DNA of 32,504 bases from Holosporaceae bacterium (lineage in GTDB: Bacteria > Pseudomonadota > Alphaproteobacteria > UBA3830): assembly GCA_031269995.1 (NCBI GenBank), contig JAISYI010000017.1:1-32504 (forward strand), read 5' to 3'. Below the pieces are notes generated by a model. That model ran no database searches, was not told the DNA's origin, and saw only the letters and a list, made by a program, of their open reading frames with translations. This document shows, one piece after another, positions 15,418 through 27,364 of this stretch (positions are counted from its first letter, which is position 1; each line of letters opens with the position of its first letter). A program made the translations under genes and the position numbers.

Positions 15418-18400
15418 GCGATCTTTCTTATCTTCCCTATGACAAATCCTGTCCCTGCGGGGATTAGCCTCCCAACAAGGACGTTTTCCTTCAAGCCTGT
15501 CAGCCGATCTACCCGTCCCGTGATAGAGGCCTCTGTTAGGACCCTTGTGGTCTCCTGGAACGATGCAGCCGAAATAAAGGAGCGCGTCTGTAGCGAAGCC
15601 TTGGTTATGCCTTGCAGTACCGGATGCGCCTCTGCAGGAGTTCCTCCCTCCCTCATAATTTGTTCATTTTCCTGTTCAAAGTCTAATTTATCCACCTGCT
15701 CCCCGATTAGGAAAGTTGTATCGCCAGGCGAAGATACTTTCACTTTCTGCAGCATCTGACGGACGATTATTTCTAGATGTTTATCGTTAATTTTTACTCC
15801 CTGCAGACGGTATACGTCCTGAATCTCATTAATTAGATAATCCGCTAACGCTTCTATGCCCAAAACCTGAAGTATCTCGTGGGGAGCTCTGTTTCCATCG
15901 ATCAGAACATCTCCTTTGGCTACAATATCTCCCTCCTTTACCACCACTTGCCGCCAACGAGGCACCAAATATTCTATAGGGGCCATACTTTTATCATCCG
16001 GATAGACGATGATCCGTTTTTTGCCTTTGTAGTTTTTTCCGAACTCTACACGACCGTCAAACTCGTTAATAACTGCAGGATCCTTTGGCATCCTGGCTTC
16101 AAATAACTCGGATACCCTCGGCAAACCTCCTGTGATATCTCGCGTCTTGGAATATTCCCTTGGCATCCGAGCCAGAATATCTCCAACCTTCACTCGATCA
16201 CCATTTTTTACCACTATGTTAGAATCAACCGAGAGAAAATACCGTACTTCCTGTCCATTCGGCAGCAGAATTGGTTTTCCTAATTCGTCTGCTAAGATTA
16301 GTCTCGGCTTAAGGTCAGTGTAGCGTGCCTGCTGTCTCCAATCAGAGACTACATAAGTCGATACGCCTGTTGCCTCGTCGATGATTTCTTTCAAGGAAAC
16401 ACCTTCGATTAAATCTACGTATTGAACAATCCCCTCTCTCTCACAGATCATAGGGGATGTAAACGGATCCCAATCTGCCAGCTTTGCACCACGTTCCACT
16501 TTGCCGCCATCGCTGACAAATAGCCTCGAACCATATGGAACCTTGTGATTTGCCCGCTCCTTTCCGTTGCTGTCTAAAATGAGTATCTCGGTATTTCGAT
16601 TCATAACGATCTTTTGTCCTTCGCTGTTCTCCATGGCTTTCTCATTTCGCAGGAAGATCGTGCCATCATATGTCGCTTCGATAAAGGACACTTCCGTCCC
16701 TTTCTGTGCAGTTCCACCTATGTGAAATGTCCGCATAGTGAGCTGTGTGCCAGGCTCTCCGATAGATTGAGCTGCGATAACTCCGACAGCTTCTCCAATG
16801 TTTACCTTTTTCCCTCGTGCTAGATCTCTGCCGTAGCAGGTTGCGCAGATTCCATTCTTGCACTCGCAGGTAAGGACTGATCGAATGCGTACTTCGTTGA
16901 TACCTGCCCTCTCGATTCTCTTGACTGCCTCTTCGTCGATCATATCTCCGGCTTTCACAATCTCTCGTTTAATGGATGGGTCCACTATATCGTCGACTGC
17001 TGTTCTGCCAAGAATTCTCTCCGTAAGTGGCGCAATAACGTCCCCGCCGGAGATAATATCTTTGATTATGATGCCTTTTCGTGTACCACAGTCATCTTTC
17101 ACAATCACGCAGTCCTGAGATACGTCTACAAGTCGCCTTGTTAAATACCCAGAATTCGCTGTTTTGAGGGCTGTATCCGCCATTCCCTTGCGAGCTCCGT
17201 GGGTGGAAGTAAAGTACTCTAACACCGTTAGCCCTTCCTTAAAGTTCGAGATAATAGGAGTCTCAATGATTTCCCCAGATGGCTTGGCCATCAAGCCTCT
17301 CATTCCTGCTACCTGGCGCATCTGAGCAAGAGAACCACGGGCTCCTGAGTGCGCCATCATATACATCGTGTTCTCTGGCTTACCGACCTCCTTTTTTGAT
17401 ATTTGTTTCATCATAATGTCGGCAACTTTATCGCTGCATACCGCCCAGGCGTCTACGACCTTATTATAGCGCTCTCCGGATGTGATCAAACCATCTTGAT
17501 ACTGCTTTTCGTACTCTGCCACTGCTTTTCTTGTGGTATTCACAATTTCTTTTTTCTGCTCTGGAACCACCAGATCGTCTTTTCCATAAGATACCCCAGA
17601 CTTTGTTGAATAGAGAAAACCTATATCTTTTAGCCTGTCTGCAAGGACTACGGTACTCTTCTGTCCACATACATGATATACTTTCTCAATGAGAGCCGCC
17701 GATTCTTTGTTGGTAATCAACCTGTTGATCATATCAAACTCTATATCAGGATGCCTCGGTAGCAGCTGCGCCAAAAGCATGCGGCCGGGCGTGGTATCAA
17801 CGGTGATTGCCTTTGTGGTCCCATCCTTCAGAAGTTGATGGTACCGAGCCTTTATCTTTGCGTGGAGGCTGACGATCTTCTCTTCCAGTGCGTGCTCTAT
17901 TTCACCGATAGAGGAAAAAAGCATTCCTTCACCTGGTTCACCATTCCTTTCCATCGTGAGGTAATAGATTCCAAGAGTTATATCCTTCGTCGGAAGAATA
18001 ATAGGTTTGCCACTCGATGGGCTCAGTATATTGTTGGTTGATAACATGAGAACTCGTGACTCTAGCTGTGCTTCAAGAGATAGTGGAACATGTACCGCCA
18101 TCTGGTCTCCATCAAAATCCGCATTGAACGCTGCACATACCAAAGGGTGTAGACGGATGGCCTTTCCTTCCACCAAAACAGGCTCGAATGCCTGTATTCC
18201 CAACCGATGCAGCGTCGGCGCGCGGTTTAGCAGGACTGGATGCTCCTTGATGACTTCCTCTAAAATATCCCAGACTTCCGAACGCTCCTTTTCTACCATT
18301 CGCTTTGCTGCCTTCAGAGTTGTCGCTAAACCATATCTTTCTAGCCTGGAATAGATGAATGGCTGAAATAACTCCAGTGCCATTTTCTTCGGTATGCCGC

Positions 18401-19502
18401 ATTGATGCAATTTTAGCTCTGGACCGACTACAATGACCGAGCGCCCCGAATAATCAACCCTTTTGCCAAGTAGATTTTGGCGAAATCTCCCCTGTTTGCC
18501 CTTTAACATATCAGACAGGGATTTTAGAGGGCGTTTACTGGCTCCTGTGATTGCACGACCTCGTCGCCCGTTGTCAAACAGCGCGTCTACCGCTTCCTGT
18601 AGCATCCTCTTCTCATTTTTTACGATAATTTCCGGAGCTTTTAACTCTAATAATCTTTTGAGGCGATTATTTCGATTTATGACGCGTCGATAGAGATCAT
18701 TCAAATCTGACGTAGCAAACCTTCCTCCATCCAGCGGTACCAACGGCCGCAACTCCGGAGGAATAACAGGAATGCACTCCATTATCATCCACTCTGGATG
18801 CGTGCCAGATTCCAGAAACGATTCAACGAGCTTCAATCTCTTGATGATACGGCGACGCTTCATGTCAGAATTTGTGCTTTTCAGATCCGATCTGAGTCTC
18901 TCCTTTTCCGCCTTCAAATCAATACTAGCTAGCATCATGCGGAGCGCTTCTGCACCTATCCCCGCGCTAAATGCATCCTCGCCGAAATCATCCTGCGCCT
19001 TGTAGTACTCCTCTTCCGGAAGCAACTGACATGGCTTTAGCGACGTTATTCCTGGATCTATCACCACATAGCTTTCGAAATATAGAATTTTTTCCATTTC
19101 ACTGGATGTTATATCCAGCAACAAAGCGATGCGACTTGGGGGAGACTTTGTAAACCATATATGCGCTACTGGGGATGCTAGCTCGATGTGCCCCATGCGC
19201 TCCCGCCTAACCTTGGACAGAGTCACCTCTACTCCGCATTTCTCGCAAATCACCCCTCGGTATTTCATACGTTTATACTTGCCGCATAAACATTCATAAT
19301 CTTTTACGGGACCAAATATACGAGAGCAAAACAAACCATCTCTTTCTGGTTTGAACGTTCGATAGTTAATCGTTTCGGGTTTTTTTACTTCTCCAAATGA
19401 CCATGATCTTACTCTTTCTGGACTAGAAATTGATACGCGAATCGCATCGAAATTGTTCAGATTACTGACCTGACCAAAGATCTTTTGCAATTGATTTACC
19501 AT
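15312..19502 (-). CDS. rpoC: DNA-directed RNA polymerase subunit beta'
   Basis: RpoC forms the catalytic pincer of RNA polymerase with RpoB. The 1396-residue chain has the N-terminal zinc ribbon with C71, C73, C86 and C89. The active-site NADFDGDQM is at 460-468 (Mg-binding D462, D464 and D466). The bridge-helix/trigger-loop regions follow, along with a second cysteine cluster ([16 protein letters not shown]) and an intact C-terminal SVLTEASI-like end ([16 protein letters not shown]). It follows rpoB after 21 nt with AAGGAAGGA as ribosome site. It converges with the pntA operon; no solid terminator is visible in the 81 nt between. Confidence 0.98.
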   Translation of the reverse strand: MVNQLQKIFGQVSNLNNFDAIRVSISSPERVRSWSFGEVKKPETINYRTFKPERDGLFCSRIFGPVKDYECLCGKYKRMKYRGVICEKCGVEVTLSKVRRERMGHIELASPVAHIWFTKSPPSRIALLLDITSSEMEKILYFESYVVIDPGITSLKPCQLLPEEEYYKAQDDFGEDAFSAGIGAEALRMMLASIDLKAEKERLRSDLKSTNSDMKRRRIIKRLKLVESFLESGTHPEWMIMECIPVIPPELRPLVPLDGGRFATSDLNDLYRRVINRNNRLKRLLELKAPEIIVKNEKRMLQEAVDALFDNGRRGRAITGASKRPLKSLSDMLKGKQGRFRQNLLGKRVDYSGRSVIVVGPELKLHQCGIPKKMALELFQPFIYSRLERYGLATTLKAAKRMVEKERSEVWDILEEVIKEHPVLLNRAPTLHRLGIQAFEPVLVEGKAIRLHPLVCAAFNADFDGDQMAVHVPLSLEAQLESRVLMLSTNNILSPSSGKPIILPTKDITLGIYYLTMERNGEPGEGMLFSSIGEIEHALEEKIVSLHAKIKARYHQLLKDGTTKAITVDTTPGRMLLAQLLPRHPDIEFDMINRLITNKESAALIEKVYHVCGQKSTVVLADRLKDIGFLYSTKSGVSYGKDDLVVPEQKKEIVNTTRKAVAEYEKQYQDGLITSGERYNKVVDAWAVCSDKVADIMMKQISKKEVGKPENTMYMMAHSGARGSLAQMRQVAGMRGLMAKPSGEIIETPIISNFKEGLTVLEYFTSTHGARKGMADTALKTANSGYLTRRLVDVSQDCVIVKDDCGTRKGIIIKDIISGGDVIAPLTERILGRTAVDDIVDPSIKREIVKAGDMIDEEAVKRIERAGINEVRIRSVLTCECKNGICATCYGRDLARGKKVNIGEAVGVIAAQSIGEPGTQLTMRTFHIGGTAQKGTEVSFIEATYDGTIFLRNEKAMENSEGQKIVMNRNTEILILDSNGKERANHKVPYGSRLFVSDGGKVERGAKLADWDPFTSPMICEREGIVQYVDLIEGVSLKEIIDEATGVSTYVVSDWRQQARYTDLKPRLILADELGKPILLPNGQEVRYFLSVDSNIVVKNGDRVKVGDILARMPREYSKTRDITGGLPRVSELFEARMPKDPAVINEFDGRVEFGKNYKGKKRIIVYPDDKSMAPIEYLVPRWRQVVVKEGDIVAKGDVLIDGNRAPHEILQVLGIEALADYLINEIQDVYRLQGVKINDKHLEIIVRQMLQKVKVSSPGDTTFLIGEQVDKLDFEQENEQIMREGGTPAEAHPVLQGITKASLQTRSFISAASFQETTRVLTEASITGRVDRLTGLKENVLVGRLIPAGTGFVIGKIRKIAQSRDAEAESEVIVEQQKNTLTAIGYGTIETRANQ

Positions 19503-19523
19503 GCTATATCCTTCCTTACTGGA

Positions 19524-22500
19524 TTAAATGACGGCATTTCCGCTATCCTGGATAGAATTTTGCTGAAATTCAAAATTTAATCCTAAGCTGCACAATTCCT
19601 TCATCAAAACGTTAAACGATTCAGGAATGCCCGGAACGATGTTTTCATCCCCTTTGATTATGGATTCGTAGGCTTTCGTTCTGCCAGCTACATCGTCGGA
19701 CTTAACTGTCAAAATTTCCTGCAGCGTATAGGCAGCTCCGTAAGCCTGCAGTGCCCATACTTCCATCTCCCCGAATCTTTGCCCGCCAAACTGCGCCCTT
19801 CCGCCGAGCGGCTGCTGAGTAACCAGGCTATATGGCCCTATCGATCGCGCATGAATCTTGTCGTCTACCATATGGTGCAATTTCAGCATGTATATGCATC
19901 CAACAGTAACTTTTCTATCAAAGGGAACGCCTGTGCGACCATCGATCAACGTCACCTGGCCAGATCCGTCCAGATCACAGCTTTCCAGGGCCTTCTCGAT
20001 GTCCTTTTCGTGTGCTCCATCGAAGACCGGCGTCGACACCGGAATACCATCCATGATGTTTCGCGAAAACTCAACAACTTCGTAGTCAGACATTCCGTCA
20101 ATCGTTCTCGAATCTTCACCTTTTCCATAGATATCCTTCAGCTGAAGTCGCAGTTTCTCCATGAGTTCTTTGTCGGACTGAACTTTTTCGATAATCTGTC
20201 GAATTTGCCTTCCAAGAGCCTTTGATGCCCATCCTAGATGTGTCTCTAAAATCTGCCCAATGTTCATCCTCGATGTGACTCCGAGCGGATTCAGTATGAT
20301 ATCTAATGGTGTGCCATCTTCTAGGTGTGGCATATCTTCGACTGGCACGATTTTTGATACGATCCCTTTGTTACCGTGTCTCCCTGCCAGCTTATCTCCC
20401 GGCTGCAACTTTCTTTTATCTGCTACGTAAACTTTGACCATTTTTAGGATTCCGGGGGCAAGCTCATCTCCCTTACGAAGCTTTTCTACCTTTTCTTCAA
20501 AATTTTTATTAAGCCTATCCACAATTTCATTGAAATTACTATGCAAGTTTGCAATATCTCTGGACATAACCGTGTCTGCAATGGCTATTTGCCGCCACTG
20601 TCCTCTAGTCATGGAATTCAGATATTCCTCCGTGATAATCGTGTTCTTTCCTTTCGTAGTAGCAGATACTGCCTCCTGTCCTAGCAATTTACTTCGCAAT
20701 CGATTATAATAAGTCGTCTCAAAAATCTTTTTCTCAATATCCATATCATTCTTGAATGATTCTATTTCCCTTTGCTCAATAGCTAAGGCTCTCTCATCAC
20801 GTTCTACACCACACCTCGAAAAAATCTTAACATCAACGACCGTACCCTTAACGCCCGAAGGCAGCCGCAACGATGAATCCTTTACATCCGCGGCGCGCTC
20901 TCCGAATATTGCACGCAAGAGTTTTTCCTCAGGTGTCATCATGGTTTCACCTTTTGGTGTCACTTTTCCCACAAGAATGTCTCCTGCCTGTACCTCTGCG
21001 CCAATATGAATAATTCCAGACTCGTCCAAATTTTTCAGCGCGTCATCAGATACGTTCGGAAGGTCTCTAGTGATTTCTTCGTTTCCCAGTTTTGTATCCC
21101 TGGCCATTATTTCGAATTCTTCTATATGGATCGAGGTGAAATAATCATTTTGAACCAACCTCTCTGAGATGACAATGGCATCTTCGAAGGTGTAGCCATG
21201 CCATGACATAAACCCTACCAGTACGTTTTGCCCAAGAGCTAACTCTCCGATATCTGTTCCTGCACCATCTGCGATGATATCATTGGCTTTAACCACATCG
21301 CCCGTTTTCACTAGAGGTGTTTGATTTAGACATGTACTCATGTTTGATCGTTGGAACTTTCGAAGATTATATATATCTACGCCGACGTTTGAACTTTCTT
21401 CAGTTGATCGGACTACTATTCGATTCGCGTCTACCTGATCCACTACGCCACTATGTTTCGCAACAACAACAACACCGGAGTCCCTTGCCACAACGGCTTC
21501 CATTCCTGTTCCTACCAATGGTGCTTCTGCACGAATGAGCGGAACAGCCTGCCTCTGCATATTGGCTCCCATGAGTGCTCTACTTGCATCATCATTTTCT
21601 AGGAAGGGGATTAGTGATGCTGCCACGGAAATAGTCTGCTTGGGTGAAACATCCATGAAATCGATAGATTCCTTTGATGCGTTAATAAAATCACCGTTTC
21701 TCCGACAGGTTACGAGATTATCCTTAAAATGCCCATCTGCCGTAATAGGAGCGTTTGCCTGCGCAATCGTGAATCTGCTTTCGTCCACCGCAGATAAGTA
21801 CTCAACATCGTCAGTTACCCTTCCATCGATTACTCTTCTGTAGGGGGTTTGTATAAAACCATAGCGATTGATCTTCGCAAAGATGGCGAGAGAATTGATA
21901 AGACCTATGTTCTGCCCTTCTGGTGTTTCTATCGGACAAATGCGCCCGTAATGTGTCGGGTGAACATCTCGCACATCAAAACCTGCCCTATCTCGGGTTA
22001 ATCCGCCTGGTCCCAGGGCTGAAATACGCCGCTTGTGAGTAATTTCTGCCAGCGGGTTTGTCTGATCCATAAATTGCGACAGCTGAGATAGCTGGAAAAA
22101 TTCACGGATAGCAGACGAAACAGGCTTAGCGTTGATCACATCATTCGGAACCGCGTTCTCCACATCGATGGAGTCCATGCGCTCTCTTATGGCCTTTTCC
22201 ATACGAGATAGCCCTATGCGAAATTGGTTCTCGACAAGCTCTCCGACGGACCTTATCCTTCTGTTAGCTAGATTATCGATATCATCGATTTCGCCGATGC
22301 CATCCTTCAGCTGATGCAGAATTTTCATTATACGTAGTATGCTGGCTTTGCTGAGAGTTCCTTGATTTTCTAGTTCATTCAGACCGATTCTGCTATTCAT
22401 CTTCACTCTTCCGACCGCGGAAAGGTCGTAGTAATTTGGATTGAAAAACATATTGTGAAAAAGCTCCTGAGCACTATCGATGGTTGGCGGTTCACCGGGA

Positions 22501-23705
22501 CGCATAATGCGAAATATCTCGAACAGCGCTTCTTCTCTATTGGTGCACTTATCTGCTACTAAGGTGTTTCTGATATAAGGGCCGACTTCCGTGTAGTCTA
22601 TGTTTAAAATGGCAAGCTCAGTTCCTTGCTGAACAATCTTCAAAATGAGATCCTCTGTCAGCTCGTCGCCTGCTTCTGCAATAACAATCCCAGTGGACGG
22701 ATCTATCACATCCAGAGCATTGCACTTTCCGATCAATTCGTCCTGCTGAACTACGACTTCTTGCAGCCCTTCTTCTTTTAGCTTCGTTGCTACCCTCGAC
22801 GAAATTTTCTCCCCTGCTGCAACTACGACTGCGCCAGTATTCGCATCTATCAGATCTTTTTCAAGCTTAACCCCTTTCCACTGATTCGGATTATACTCTC
22901 TGAAAAACAGGCCCGCACTATTACAGTGAATCTCATAATGATCATAGAAATACGCTAATATTTCTTCTTTATCCATTCCGTAGATCTCGAATGATTTGAA
23001 AACCTTGTCAGGATTTGCTACTCGCGCTGCCTCGGTTTTTGCAGAATCCAGCGCCAGCAACAGCGTAGAGGCCGGGATTTTGCGCCGTCGATCGATTCTT
23101 ACATTTATTTGATCTTTTGCATCGAACTCTACGTCTAACCACGCTCCTTTGTACGGGATAATGTGCGCGGCAAACAGATATTTCCCAGAGGTATGGGTTT
23201 TCCCGTTATCATGGTCAAAAAATACTCCCGGGGACCGCTGCATTTGAGACACGACCACCCTCTCGGCGCCATTGATTATAAAGGTGCCATCCTTCGTCAT
23301 TAAAGGGATATCACATATATATACGTCCTGTTCCTTAATATCTCGGATGGTTTTGATCCTATTTTCTCCACACGTTTCCCACACGATAAGACGAAATATC
23401 GCCCGAAGCGACGCCGCATAGGTCAATCCCTTATTTCTGCACTCTATTTCAGAATACTTAGGCTTCTCAAAGTGGTAATCACAGAAATCGACCTGTGCAC
23501 GTCCGGCTGCATCTTTTATGGGAAATGAAGATCGAAAGGCTTCCCGCAGTCCGACATCGCTTCGCAGGTTACTTGCGCTTTCTGAATGAAGAAAGCTGTG
23601 ATACGAGGATCTTTGTAGCTCTATAAGACTAGGTAGCTCTGCTACTTCTCGAATTTTCCCAAATTTTTTTCTAAACCTTTTCCGCTCAGTGAACGCTCTA
23701 GTCAT
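19524..23705 (-). CDS. rpoB: DNA-directed RNA polymerase subunit beta
   Basis: The 1393-residue RpoB is complete from [17 protein letters not shown] to the C-terminal clamp segment. The rifampicin region reads [19 protein letters not shown] then [10 protein letters not shown]: residues equivalent to E. coli D516, H526 and S531 are wild type, so no rifampicin resistance is expected from these sites. [10 protein letters not shown] and [16 protein letters not shown], both catalytic-core motifs, are present near the C-terminus. Upstream on this strand lie 109 nt and then hslU, not rplL, so the conserved rplKAJL-rpoBC cluster is broken here. A ribosome site CAGGGG precedes ATG 23705. Confidence 0.98.
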   Translation of the reverse strand: MTRAFTERKRFRKKFGKIREVAELPSLIELQRSSYHSFLHSESASNLRSDVGLREAFRSSFPIKDAAGRAQVDFCDYHFEKPKYSEIECRNKGLTYAASLRAIFRLIVWETCGENRIKTIRDIKEQDVYICDIPLMTKDGTFIINGAERVVVSQMQRSPGVFFDHDNGKTHTSGKYLFAAHIIPYKGAWLDVEFDAKDQINVRIDRRRKIPASTLLLALDSAKTEAARVANPDKVFKSFEIYGMDKEEILAYFYDHYEIHCNSAGLFFREYNPNQWKGVKLEKDLIDANTGAVVVAAGEKISSRVATKLKEEGLQEVVVQQDELIGKCNALDVIDPSTGIVIAEAGDELTEDLILKIVQQGTELAILNIDYTEVGPYIRNTLVADKCTNREEALFEIFRIMRPGEPPTIDSAQELFHNMFFNPNYYDLSAVGRVKMNSRIGLNELENQGTLSKASILRIMKILHQLKDGIGEIDDIDNLANRRIRSVGELVENQFRIGLSRMEKAIRERMDSIDVENAVPNDVINAKPVSSAIREFFQLSQLSQFMDQTNPLAEITHKRRISALGPGGLTRDRAGFDVRDVHPTHYGRICPIETPEGQNIGLINSLAIFAKINRYGFIQTPYRRVIDGRVTDDVEYLSAVDESRFTIAQANAPITADGHFKDNLVTCRRNGDFINASKESIDFMDVSPKQTISVAASLIPFLENDDASRALMGANMQRQAVPLIRAEAPLVGTGMEAVVARDSGVVVVAKHSGVVDQVDANRIVVRSTEESSNVGVDIYNLRKFQRSNMSTCLNQTPLVKTGDVVKANDIIADGAGTDIGELALGQNVLVGFMSWHGYTFEDAIVISERLVQNDYFTSIHIEEFEIMARDTKLGNEEITRDLPNVSDDALKNLDESGIIHIGAEVQAGDILVGKVTPKGETMMTPEEKLLRAIFGERAADVKDSSLRLPSGVKGTVVDVKIFSRCGVERDERALAIEQREIESFKNDMDIEKKIFETTYYNRLRSKLLGQEAVSATTKGKNTIITEEYLNSMTRGQWRQIAIADTVMSRDIANLHSNFNEIVDRLNKNFEEKVEKLRKGDELAPGILKMVKVYVADKRKLQPGDKLAGRHGNKGIVSKIVPVEDMPHLEDGTPLDIILNPLGVTSRMNIGQILETHLGWASKALGRQIRQIIEKVQSDKELMEKLRLQLKDIYGKGEDSRTIDGMSDYEVVEFSRNIMDGIPVSTPVFDGAHEKDIEKALESCDLDGSGQVTLIDGRTGVPFDRKVTVGCIYMLKLHHMVDDKIHARSIGPYSLVTQQPLGGRAQFGGQRFGEMEVWALQAYGAAYTLQEILTVKSDDVAGRTKAYESIIKGDENIVPGIPESFNVLMKELCSLGLNFEFQQNSIQDSGNAVI

Positions 23706-23814
23706 GCTTAAAACCCCTGCAAAAACGACGGGAACAAAATATCCAACCTCTGCGTAACTTTAAAGACAAAAAAGCGCATAACAGGATACATTTTTAATTT
23801 GCAAAAGACAAGAC
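23706..23814 (-). promoter_or_regulatory. Gap upstream of rpoB that should hold the rpoBC promoter
   Basis: Because rplL is not upstream, rpoBC must be driven from this 109-nt gap or by read-through from hslVU. On the minus strand I see TTGCAA followed 17 nt later by TTATGC, and a second weak pair TTTAAA with TATTTT at 17 nt. Neither is convincing. No remnant of rplL is recognisable. Confidence 0.3.
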
Positions 23815-25131
23815 TCAAAGAATAAACCTCGAAAGATCTTTATGAATAGCAAGACTACCCACCTTATCCTCAACGTATTTAGCATCGATCATCACATTCT
23901 CCCCCGATCTTTCATCTGCAGAAAAGCTGACTTCTTCCAGAAGCTTTTCTATTACTGTGTGCAAGCGGCGTGCTCCTATATTTTCGACATTTCTGTTGAC
24001 TACTGCTGCCAGTTCCGCGATTTTTTTTATCCCATCTTCCCTGAAATCAATGATGACTCCCTCGACGTCCAATAGAGCGCGATATTGTTTAATTAGACTG
24101 CTGTCTGTCTCGTTCAGGATTTTATAAAAATCCTCCTCTGTGAGATTAGCCAGCTCCACGCGTATTGGGAGTCTTCCCTGCAATTCTGGCAGGAGATCGG
24201 ACGGCTTCGAAAGATGAAATGCGCCAGAAGCAATAAAGAGTATATGATCCGTTTTCACTGTACCGTATTTTGTAGTAACAGAGCATCCCTCTATTAGAGG
24301 GAGCAAATCCCTCTGAACGCCTTCCCTGCTTACATCCGCGCCAGAGGTGTTCTTCGCGCAGATCTTGTCTATCTCGTCAACAAAGACGATGCCGTTCTGC
24401 TCAACTGAAAATATGGCTTCATGAATGGTTTTGTCGTGATCTATTAGCTTTTCACTCTCTTCGACTGCAACCAGTTTCCGAGCCTCTCTGACGGTGACTT
24501 TACGCGGCCTCGTTCTATTGATCCCTAGGGCACTTCCCAGTGCATCCGAAAGGTTTAACATGCCCAGTTGAGCACCTGGCATTCCAGGAATGTCAAATGT
24601 TTGAGATCCCCCACCGCTGTCCATCAAGGCGATCTCTATTTCCTTATCCTCCAGTTGGCCAGTGTCCAACATTTTTCTAAACTTTACTCGCGTTTCCTGG
24701 CTGGCGCTTTCCCCAACCAACGCATCGATGATCTTCTCTTCGGCTCTCTGTCTGGCCTCCTCTTTAAAGGATTGTCGATGCCTTTCACGAGTCCTTGACA
24801 CGGCCATTTCTACGAGATCGCGGATTATTTGCTCTACATCACGCCCGACATAACCAACTTCTGTAAATTTTGTAGCTTCGACCTTGATAAAAGGGGCGTC
24901 GGCAAGTTTCGCTAGCCTTCTCGCAATCTCGGTCTTTCCTACACCGGTCGGTCCCATCATGAGAATATTTTTTGGGAGAATCTCCTCTTTCAGCGGACTT
25001 GATACTTGCTGTCTTCGCCAGCGGTTACGCAGGGCAATAGCTACAGCTTTTTTAGCCTCCCTATGTCCGACAATAAATCTATCTAGCTCAGAAACTATCT
25101 GCTTCGGCGTTAGCGATGTCATCATTTTCAT
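23815..25131 (-). CDS. hslU: HslU, ATPase subunit of the HslVU protease
   Basis: HslU is the hexameric AAA+ unfoldase that feeds substrates to HslV in the cytoplasm. The 438-residue protein has Walker A GPTGVGKT at 60-67 and Walker [10 protein letters not shown]. The pore motif GYVGRD is near 93-98, with the family-specific I domain between the two halves of the AAA module. A sensor/arginine region [12 protein letters not shown] follows, and the C-terminal DLSRFIL tail is the segment that docks into HslV. It follows hslV after 7 nt on the same strand. ATG 25131 is used; ATG three codons in is an alternative, since the ribosome site is weak. Confidence 0.97.
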   Translation of the reverse strand: MKMMTSLTPKQIVSELDRFIVGHREAKKAVAIALRNRWRRQQVSSPLKEEILPKNILMMGPTGVGKTEIARRLAKLADAPFIKVEATKFTEVGYVGRDVEQIIRDLVEMAVSRTRERHRQSFKEEARQRAEEKIIDALVGESASQETRVKFRKMLDTGQLEDKEIEIALMDSGGGSQTFDIPGMPGAQLGMLNLSDALGSALGINRTRPRKVTVREARKLVAVEESEKLIDHDKTIHEAIFSVEQNGIVFVDEIDKICAKNTSGADVSREGVQRDLLPLIEGCSVTTKYGTVKTDHILFIASGAFHLSKPSDLLPELQGRLPIRVELANLTEEDFYKILNETDSSLIKQYRALLDVEGVIIDFREDGIKKIAELAAVVNRNVENIGARRLHTVIEKLLEEVSFSADERSGENVMIDAKYVEDKVGSLAIHKDLSRFIL

Positions 25132-25138
25132 CGTTGGC

Positions 25139-25696
25139 TCAATTCACATTCTTATTTATTATTGTCTGCCCTTCAATCTTCTCTAGTATAAGCGAATGAT
25201 TGGTATATATACACAAATCTCCGGCAATTTTCATGGATTTTCTGGCTATTTCCTCTGCAGACAGATCTTGATCGATGAGAGCTCTCGCTGCTGCCAGCGC
25301 AAAATTCCCTCCGGATCCTATGCCTATAATCCCATCCTGCGGCTCCAACACGTCTCCAACCCCTGTTAGAATCAAAGAGATATTTTGATCCACGACAGCC
25401 ATCATAGCTTCCAATTTTCGAAGAAATTTGTCGGTTCGCCAATCCTTCGCCAGCTCTATACAGGCTCGCTGCAGCTGTCCTGTATACTGATCTAGCTTAG
25501 ACTCTAGCCTCTCAAACAGCGTGAATGCATCTGCCGTCGCTCCAGCGAACCCGACCAATACGTCTCCGGCCGCAAGGAAACGTACCTTCCTCACATTCGC
25601 TTTCACGATCGTATTCCCCATGGTTACTTGACCGTCTCCGGCAACTACCACTTGGCCGCCTTTCCTAACAGAAAGAATTGTTGTTCCTGTCCACAT
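25139..25696 (-). CDS. hslV: HslV, peptidase subunit of the HslVU protease
   Basis: HslV is the proteasome-like threonine peptidase that forms the core of HslVU. The 185-residue protein starts [14 protein letters not shown]. Cleavage after Gly4 would expose the catalytic Thr5, and the GTTI context with a short propeptide is normal for alphaproteobacteria. [11 protein letters not shown], the conserved lysine in KANVRKVR, and [15 protein letters not shown] are family hallmarks. It lies 5 nt downstream of the thioredoxin-like gene and 7 nt upstream of hslU, so the three are probably one transcript. Confidence 0.97.
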   Translation of the reverse strand: MWTGTTILSVRKGGQVVVAGDGQVTMGNTIVKANVRKVRFLAAGDVLVGFAGATADAFTLFERLESKLDQYTGQLQRACIELAKDWRTDKFLRKLEAMMAVVDQNISLILTGVGDVLEPQDGIIGIGSGGNFALAAARALIDQDLSAEEIARKSMKIAGDLCIYTNHSLILEKIEGQTIINKNVN

Positions 25697-25701
25697 TTCG
25701 A

Positions 25702-26337
25702 CTATTCCGCATCTCGTTTTGTTAATTCCCTTATATAATTGATGAATTTTCGAGAACTATAATAGGGAGCGAAGCCATAGCATCCCCAGACAGGCTTTCC
25801 AGTTTTATCGAACACAAAACATGCCGGAACTCCTCGAAGACCATGTACTACGGCGTTCGGAAGGGATTGATATAAATCCAGCGATCGAACATTACAATGC
25901 TTGTAATGCTCACGTAATTCATCTATCGATTCTTCCCCAATGTTGAGCACGATAATCTTTACATCCGAGATTTTTTCCTTCAGCAGCCCTTCCTCAAGTC
26001 TTTCCAACTCTTCTAGAGATGCGGGACAGTTCGGGCACCATACGGTGACAAACATGACAATCACCACCTTCCCCTTCAAATCTGACAAGTTGAATTCTTC
26101 TTTCTCATTTTTTAATACCCCACAATCAATCTTTGCTCCGCCCTGGACATATCCTGGGCCGTCTGCAAAGGGGATCTCTATGGCTTGCTGCTTTTCTGTC
26201 GGCTTTAAAGTTCGTTCAGGCTTTGTTGCTGTTCTCGATTCATAGGCAATAGTTTTATAGCAACAAAAAACTAGTATCATTGCAAAATACACCATATGCT
26301 CCGTACGTTTTCGGAGGCCAATACTGGAAAAAAACAT
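25702..26337 (-). CDS. Membrane-anchored thiol-disulfide oxidoreductase, TlpA/ResA-like
   Basis: The 211-residue protein has a basic N-terminus (LRKRTEH), a hydrophobic anchor at about 15-30 ([16 protein letters not shown]), and then a thioredoxin fold in the periplasm. The redox motif is CPNC at 101-104 and the cis-proline site is [14 protein letters not shown]. Such proteins keep thiols reduced, for instance in apocytochrome c or copper-site assembly; the partner here is not shown. ATG 26337 has AAAGGAA at good distance but its codon overlaps the start codon of the divergent lipoprotein gene; ATG 26295 with GGAG close by is an alternative that would leave a 40-nt gap. hslV follows after 5 nt. 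Confidence 0.85.
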   Translation of the reverse strand: MFFSSIGLRKRTEHMVYFAMILVFCCYKTIAYESRTATKPERTLKPTEKQQAIEIPFADGPGYVQGGAKIDCGVLKNEKEEFNLSDLKGKVVIVMFVTVWCPNCPASLEELERLEEGLLKEKISDVKIIVLNIGEESIDELREHYKHCNVRSLDLYQSLPNAVVHGLRGVPACFVFDKTGKPVWGCYGFAPYYSSRKFINYIRELTKRDAE

Positions 26338-26542
26338 GAAGGCATTTCCTTTGTTACTTGTTGTTGCTTATTTAACTCTTCTTTCCTGCGGCAGAAGAGG
26401 ACAACTGGAACCGCCTACCAAAGACACGACTCAATACCCCCGGCAATATCCGAATTCTATCACGGAAACAAAATTACGAGAACAACGTAACAGAATCAGA
26501 CATAAATGTCTATCTAAAGGAAAGTTCTTTTCGCTGCTTTAG
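26336..26542 (+). CDS. lptM: Small lipoprotein, LptM (YifL)-like
   Basis: This 68-residue peptide has a lipoprotein signal (FPLLLVVAYLTLLSC) with the lipidated cysteine at C18. The next residues CGRRGQLEPP, then YPRQYP, form the short motif of the LptM family, which assists disulfide maturation of the LptD lipopolysaccharide translocon in enterobacteria. In many alphaproteobacteria the gene sits between argH and lysA, with a tlpA-like gene divergent; here tlpA-like is adjacent, while argH and lysA are missing. Its ATG shares two bases with the opposite gene's start codon. The C-terminal half is basic and unremarkable. Its small size makes the assignment rest on the lipobox and proline motif. 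Confidence 0.75.
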   Translation: MKAFPLLLVVAYLTLLSCGRRGQLEPPTKDTTQYPRQYPNSITETKLREQRNRIRHKCLSKGKFFSLL

Positions 26543-26728
26543 CTTCTGGAAAGTATTTTACTAAACTTCAAAATGTCGACCACATCATAATCTGGACAGA
26601 ATCATAATGACTATAGGGAAAGCTTAATATGACGTCGCGAATCTCAATAATTACTATTATGTTTCTGTGAAATATAATTGAACGGCGAGAGTATATTTGC
26701 TATTGGAAGTCAGGGAAGATGCATAACG
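26543..26728 (+). promoter_or_regulatory. Intergenic region with candidate -10 box for plsY
   Basis: A perfect TATAAT lies at 26673-26678, about 50 nt before plsY, but the -35 position offers only a poor match (TTACTA at 26651-26656). No gene or hairpin is evident in the rest. The place corresponds to where lysA often follows lptM in relatives; no trace is recognisable. Confidence 0.35.
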
Positions 26729-27319
26729 ATGAGAATCGCTGAATATTCTTATCCTCTATTGGGATATACGCTGGGATCCATTCCGTTTGGGTTGGTGCTG
26801 TCCAATCTGTTTGGGAATAAAAAACTGCAGGAGAGTGGATCAAAAAACATTGGGGCTACAAACGTATGCCGAACTCAGGGAAAACTTATGGGTTTCGCTA
26901 CATTTCTTTTCGATTTTTTAAAAGGATTCCTACCATGTTTTTTCCTGCAAATAGGAAGTGAGACCGCAAATCTGTTGATGCTTGCGGCGCCGGTTGTTGG
27001 ACATATGTTCTCTGTTTGGTTAAAATTCAGCGGAGGAAAGGGAGTTGCCACCTATTTAGGTGTTCTGTGTGCCGCATCTGCTTTTGCCGGGGCCTGGACT
27101 CTCACCACATGGCTTTGCCTGTTTTATTTTACTAGGATTTCTGCTGTGGCCAGCATAATAGCTATTATCTTTAGCCTGTTTATTTTTTATTGGGAGGGAA
27201 CCGCTTTATGTTTGGATTTTCTTAACCAGCTATATGTTTTAATGGGGCTTGTCGTTCTGGTAATTGTGAAACATCACGAGAATTTGAGACGATTGATGGA
27301 AAATATGCGGGGGCCGTGA
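26729..27319 (+). CDS. plsY: Glycerol-3-phosphate acyltransferase PlsY
   Basis: PlsY adds an acyl group from acyl-phosphate to glycerol-3-phosphate, the first step of phospholipid synthesis, in the inner membrane. The 196-residue protein has several hydrophobic segments and the three family motifs: GSIPFG at 16-21, GSKNIGATNVCR at 37-48, and GHMFSVWLKFSGGKGVAT at 91-108. KHHENLRRL lies near the end. I chose ATG 26729 (MRIAEYSYPLLGYTLGSIPFG) with AGGGAAG upstream; an in-frame TTG at 26678 would add an atypical leader. The partner PlsX is not in the window. plsY-dprA-topA is a common alphaproteobacterial order. Confidence 0.94.
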   Translation: MRIAEYSYPLLGYTLGSIPFGLVLSNLFGNKKLQESGSKNIGATNVCRTQGKLMGFATFLFDFLKGFLPCFFLQIGSETANLLMLAAPVVGHMFSVWLKFSGGKGVATYLGVLCAASAFAGAWTLTTWLCLFYFTRISAVASIIAIIFSLFIFYWEGTALCLDFLNQLYVLMGLVVLVIVKHHENLRRLMENMRGP

Positions 27320-27364
27320 ATCGATTGGCTCATCGGCCTGATCTGCGATTCGGAGGATCTGGCC

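Noticed and set aside
18007-18354. Antisense frame of 115 codons within rpoC, with similar long frames in rpoB (for example 19779-20225)
   Set aside because: Long shadow frames are expected opposite highly conserved long genes; none has family motifs or a plausible start signal.
22000-22120. Rifampicin-resistance substitutions in RpoB
   Set aside because: The residues matching E. coli D516, H526 and S531 are wild type; nearby differences are usual alphaproteobacterial variants.
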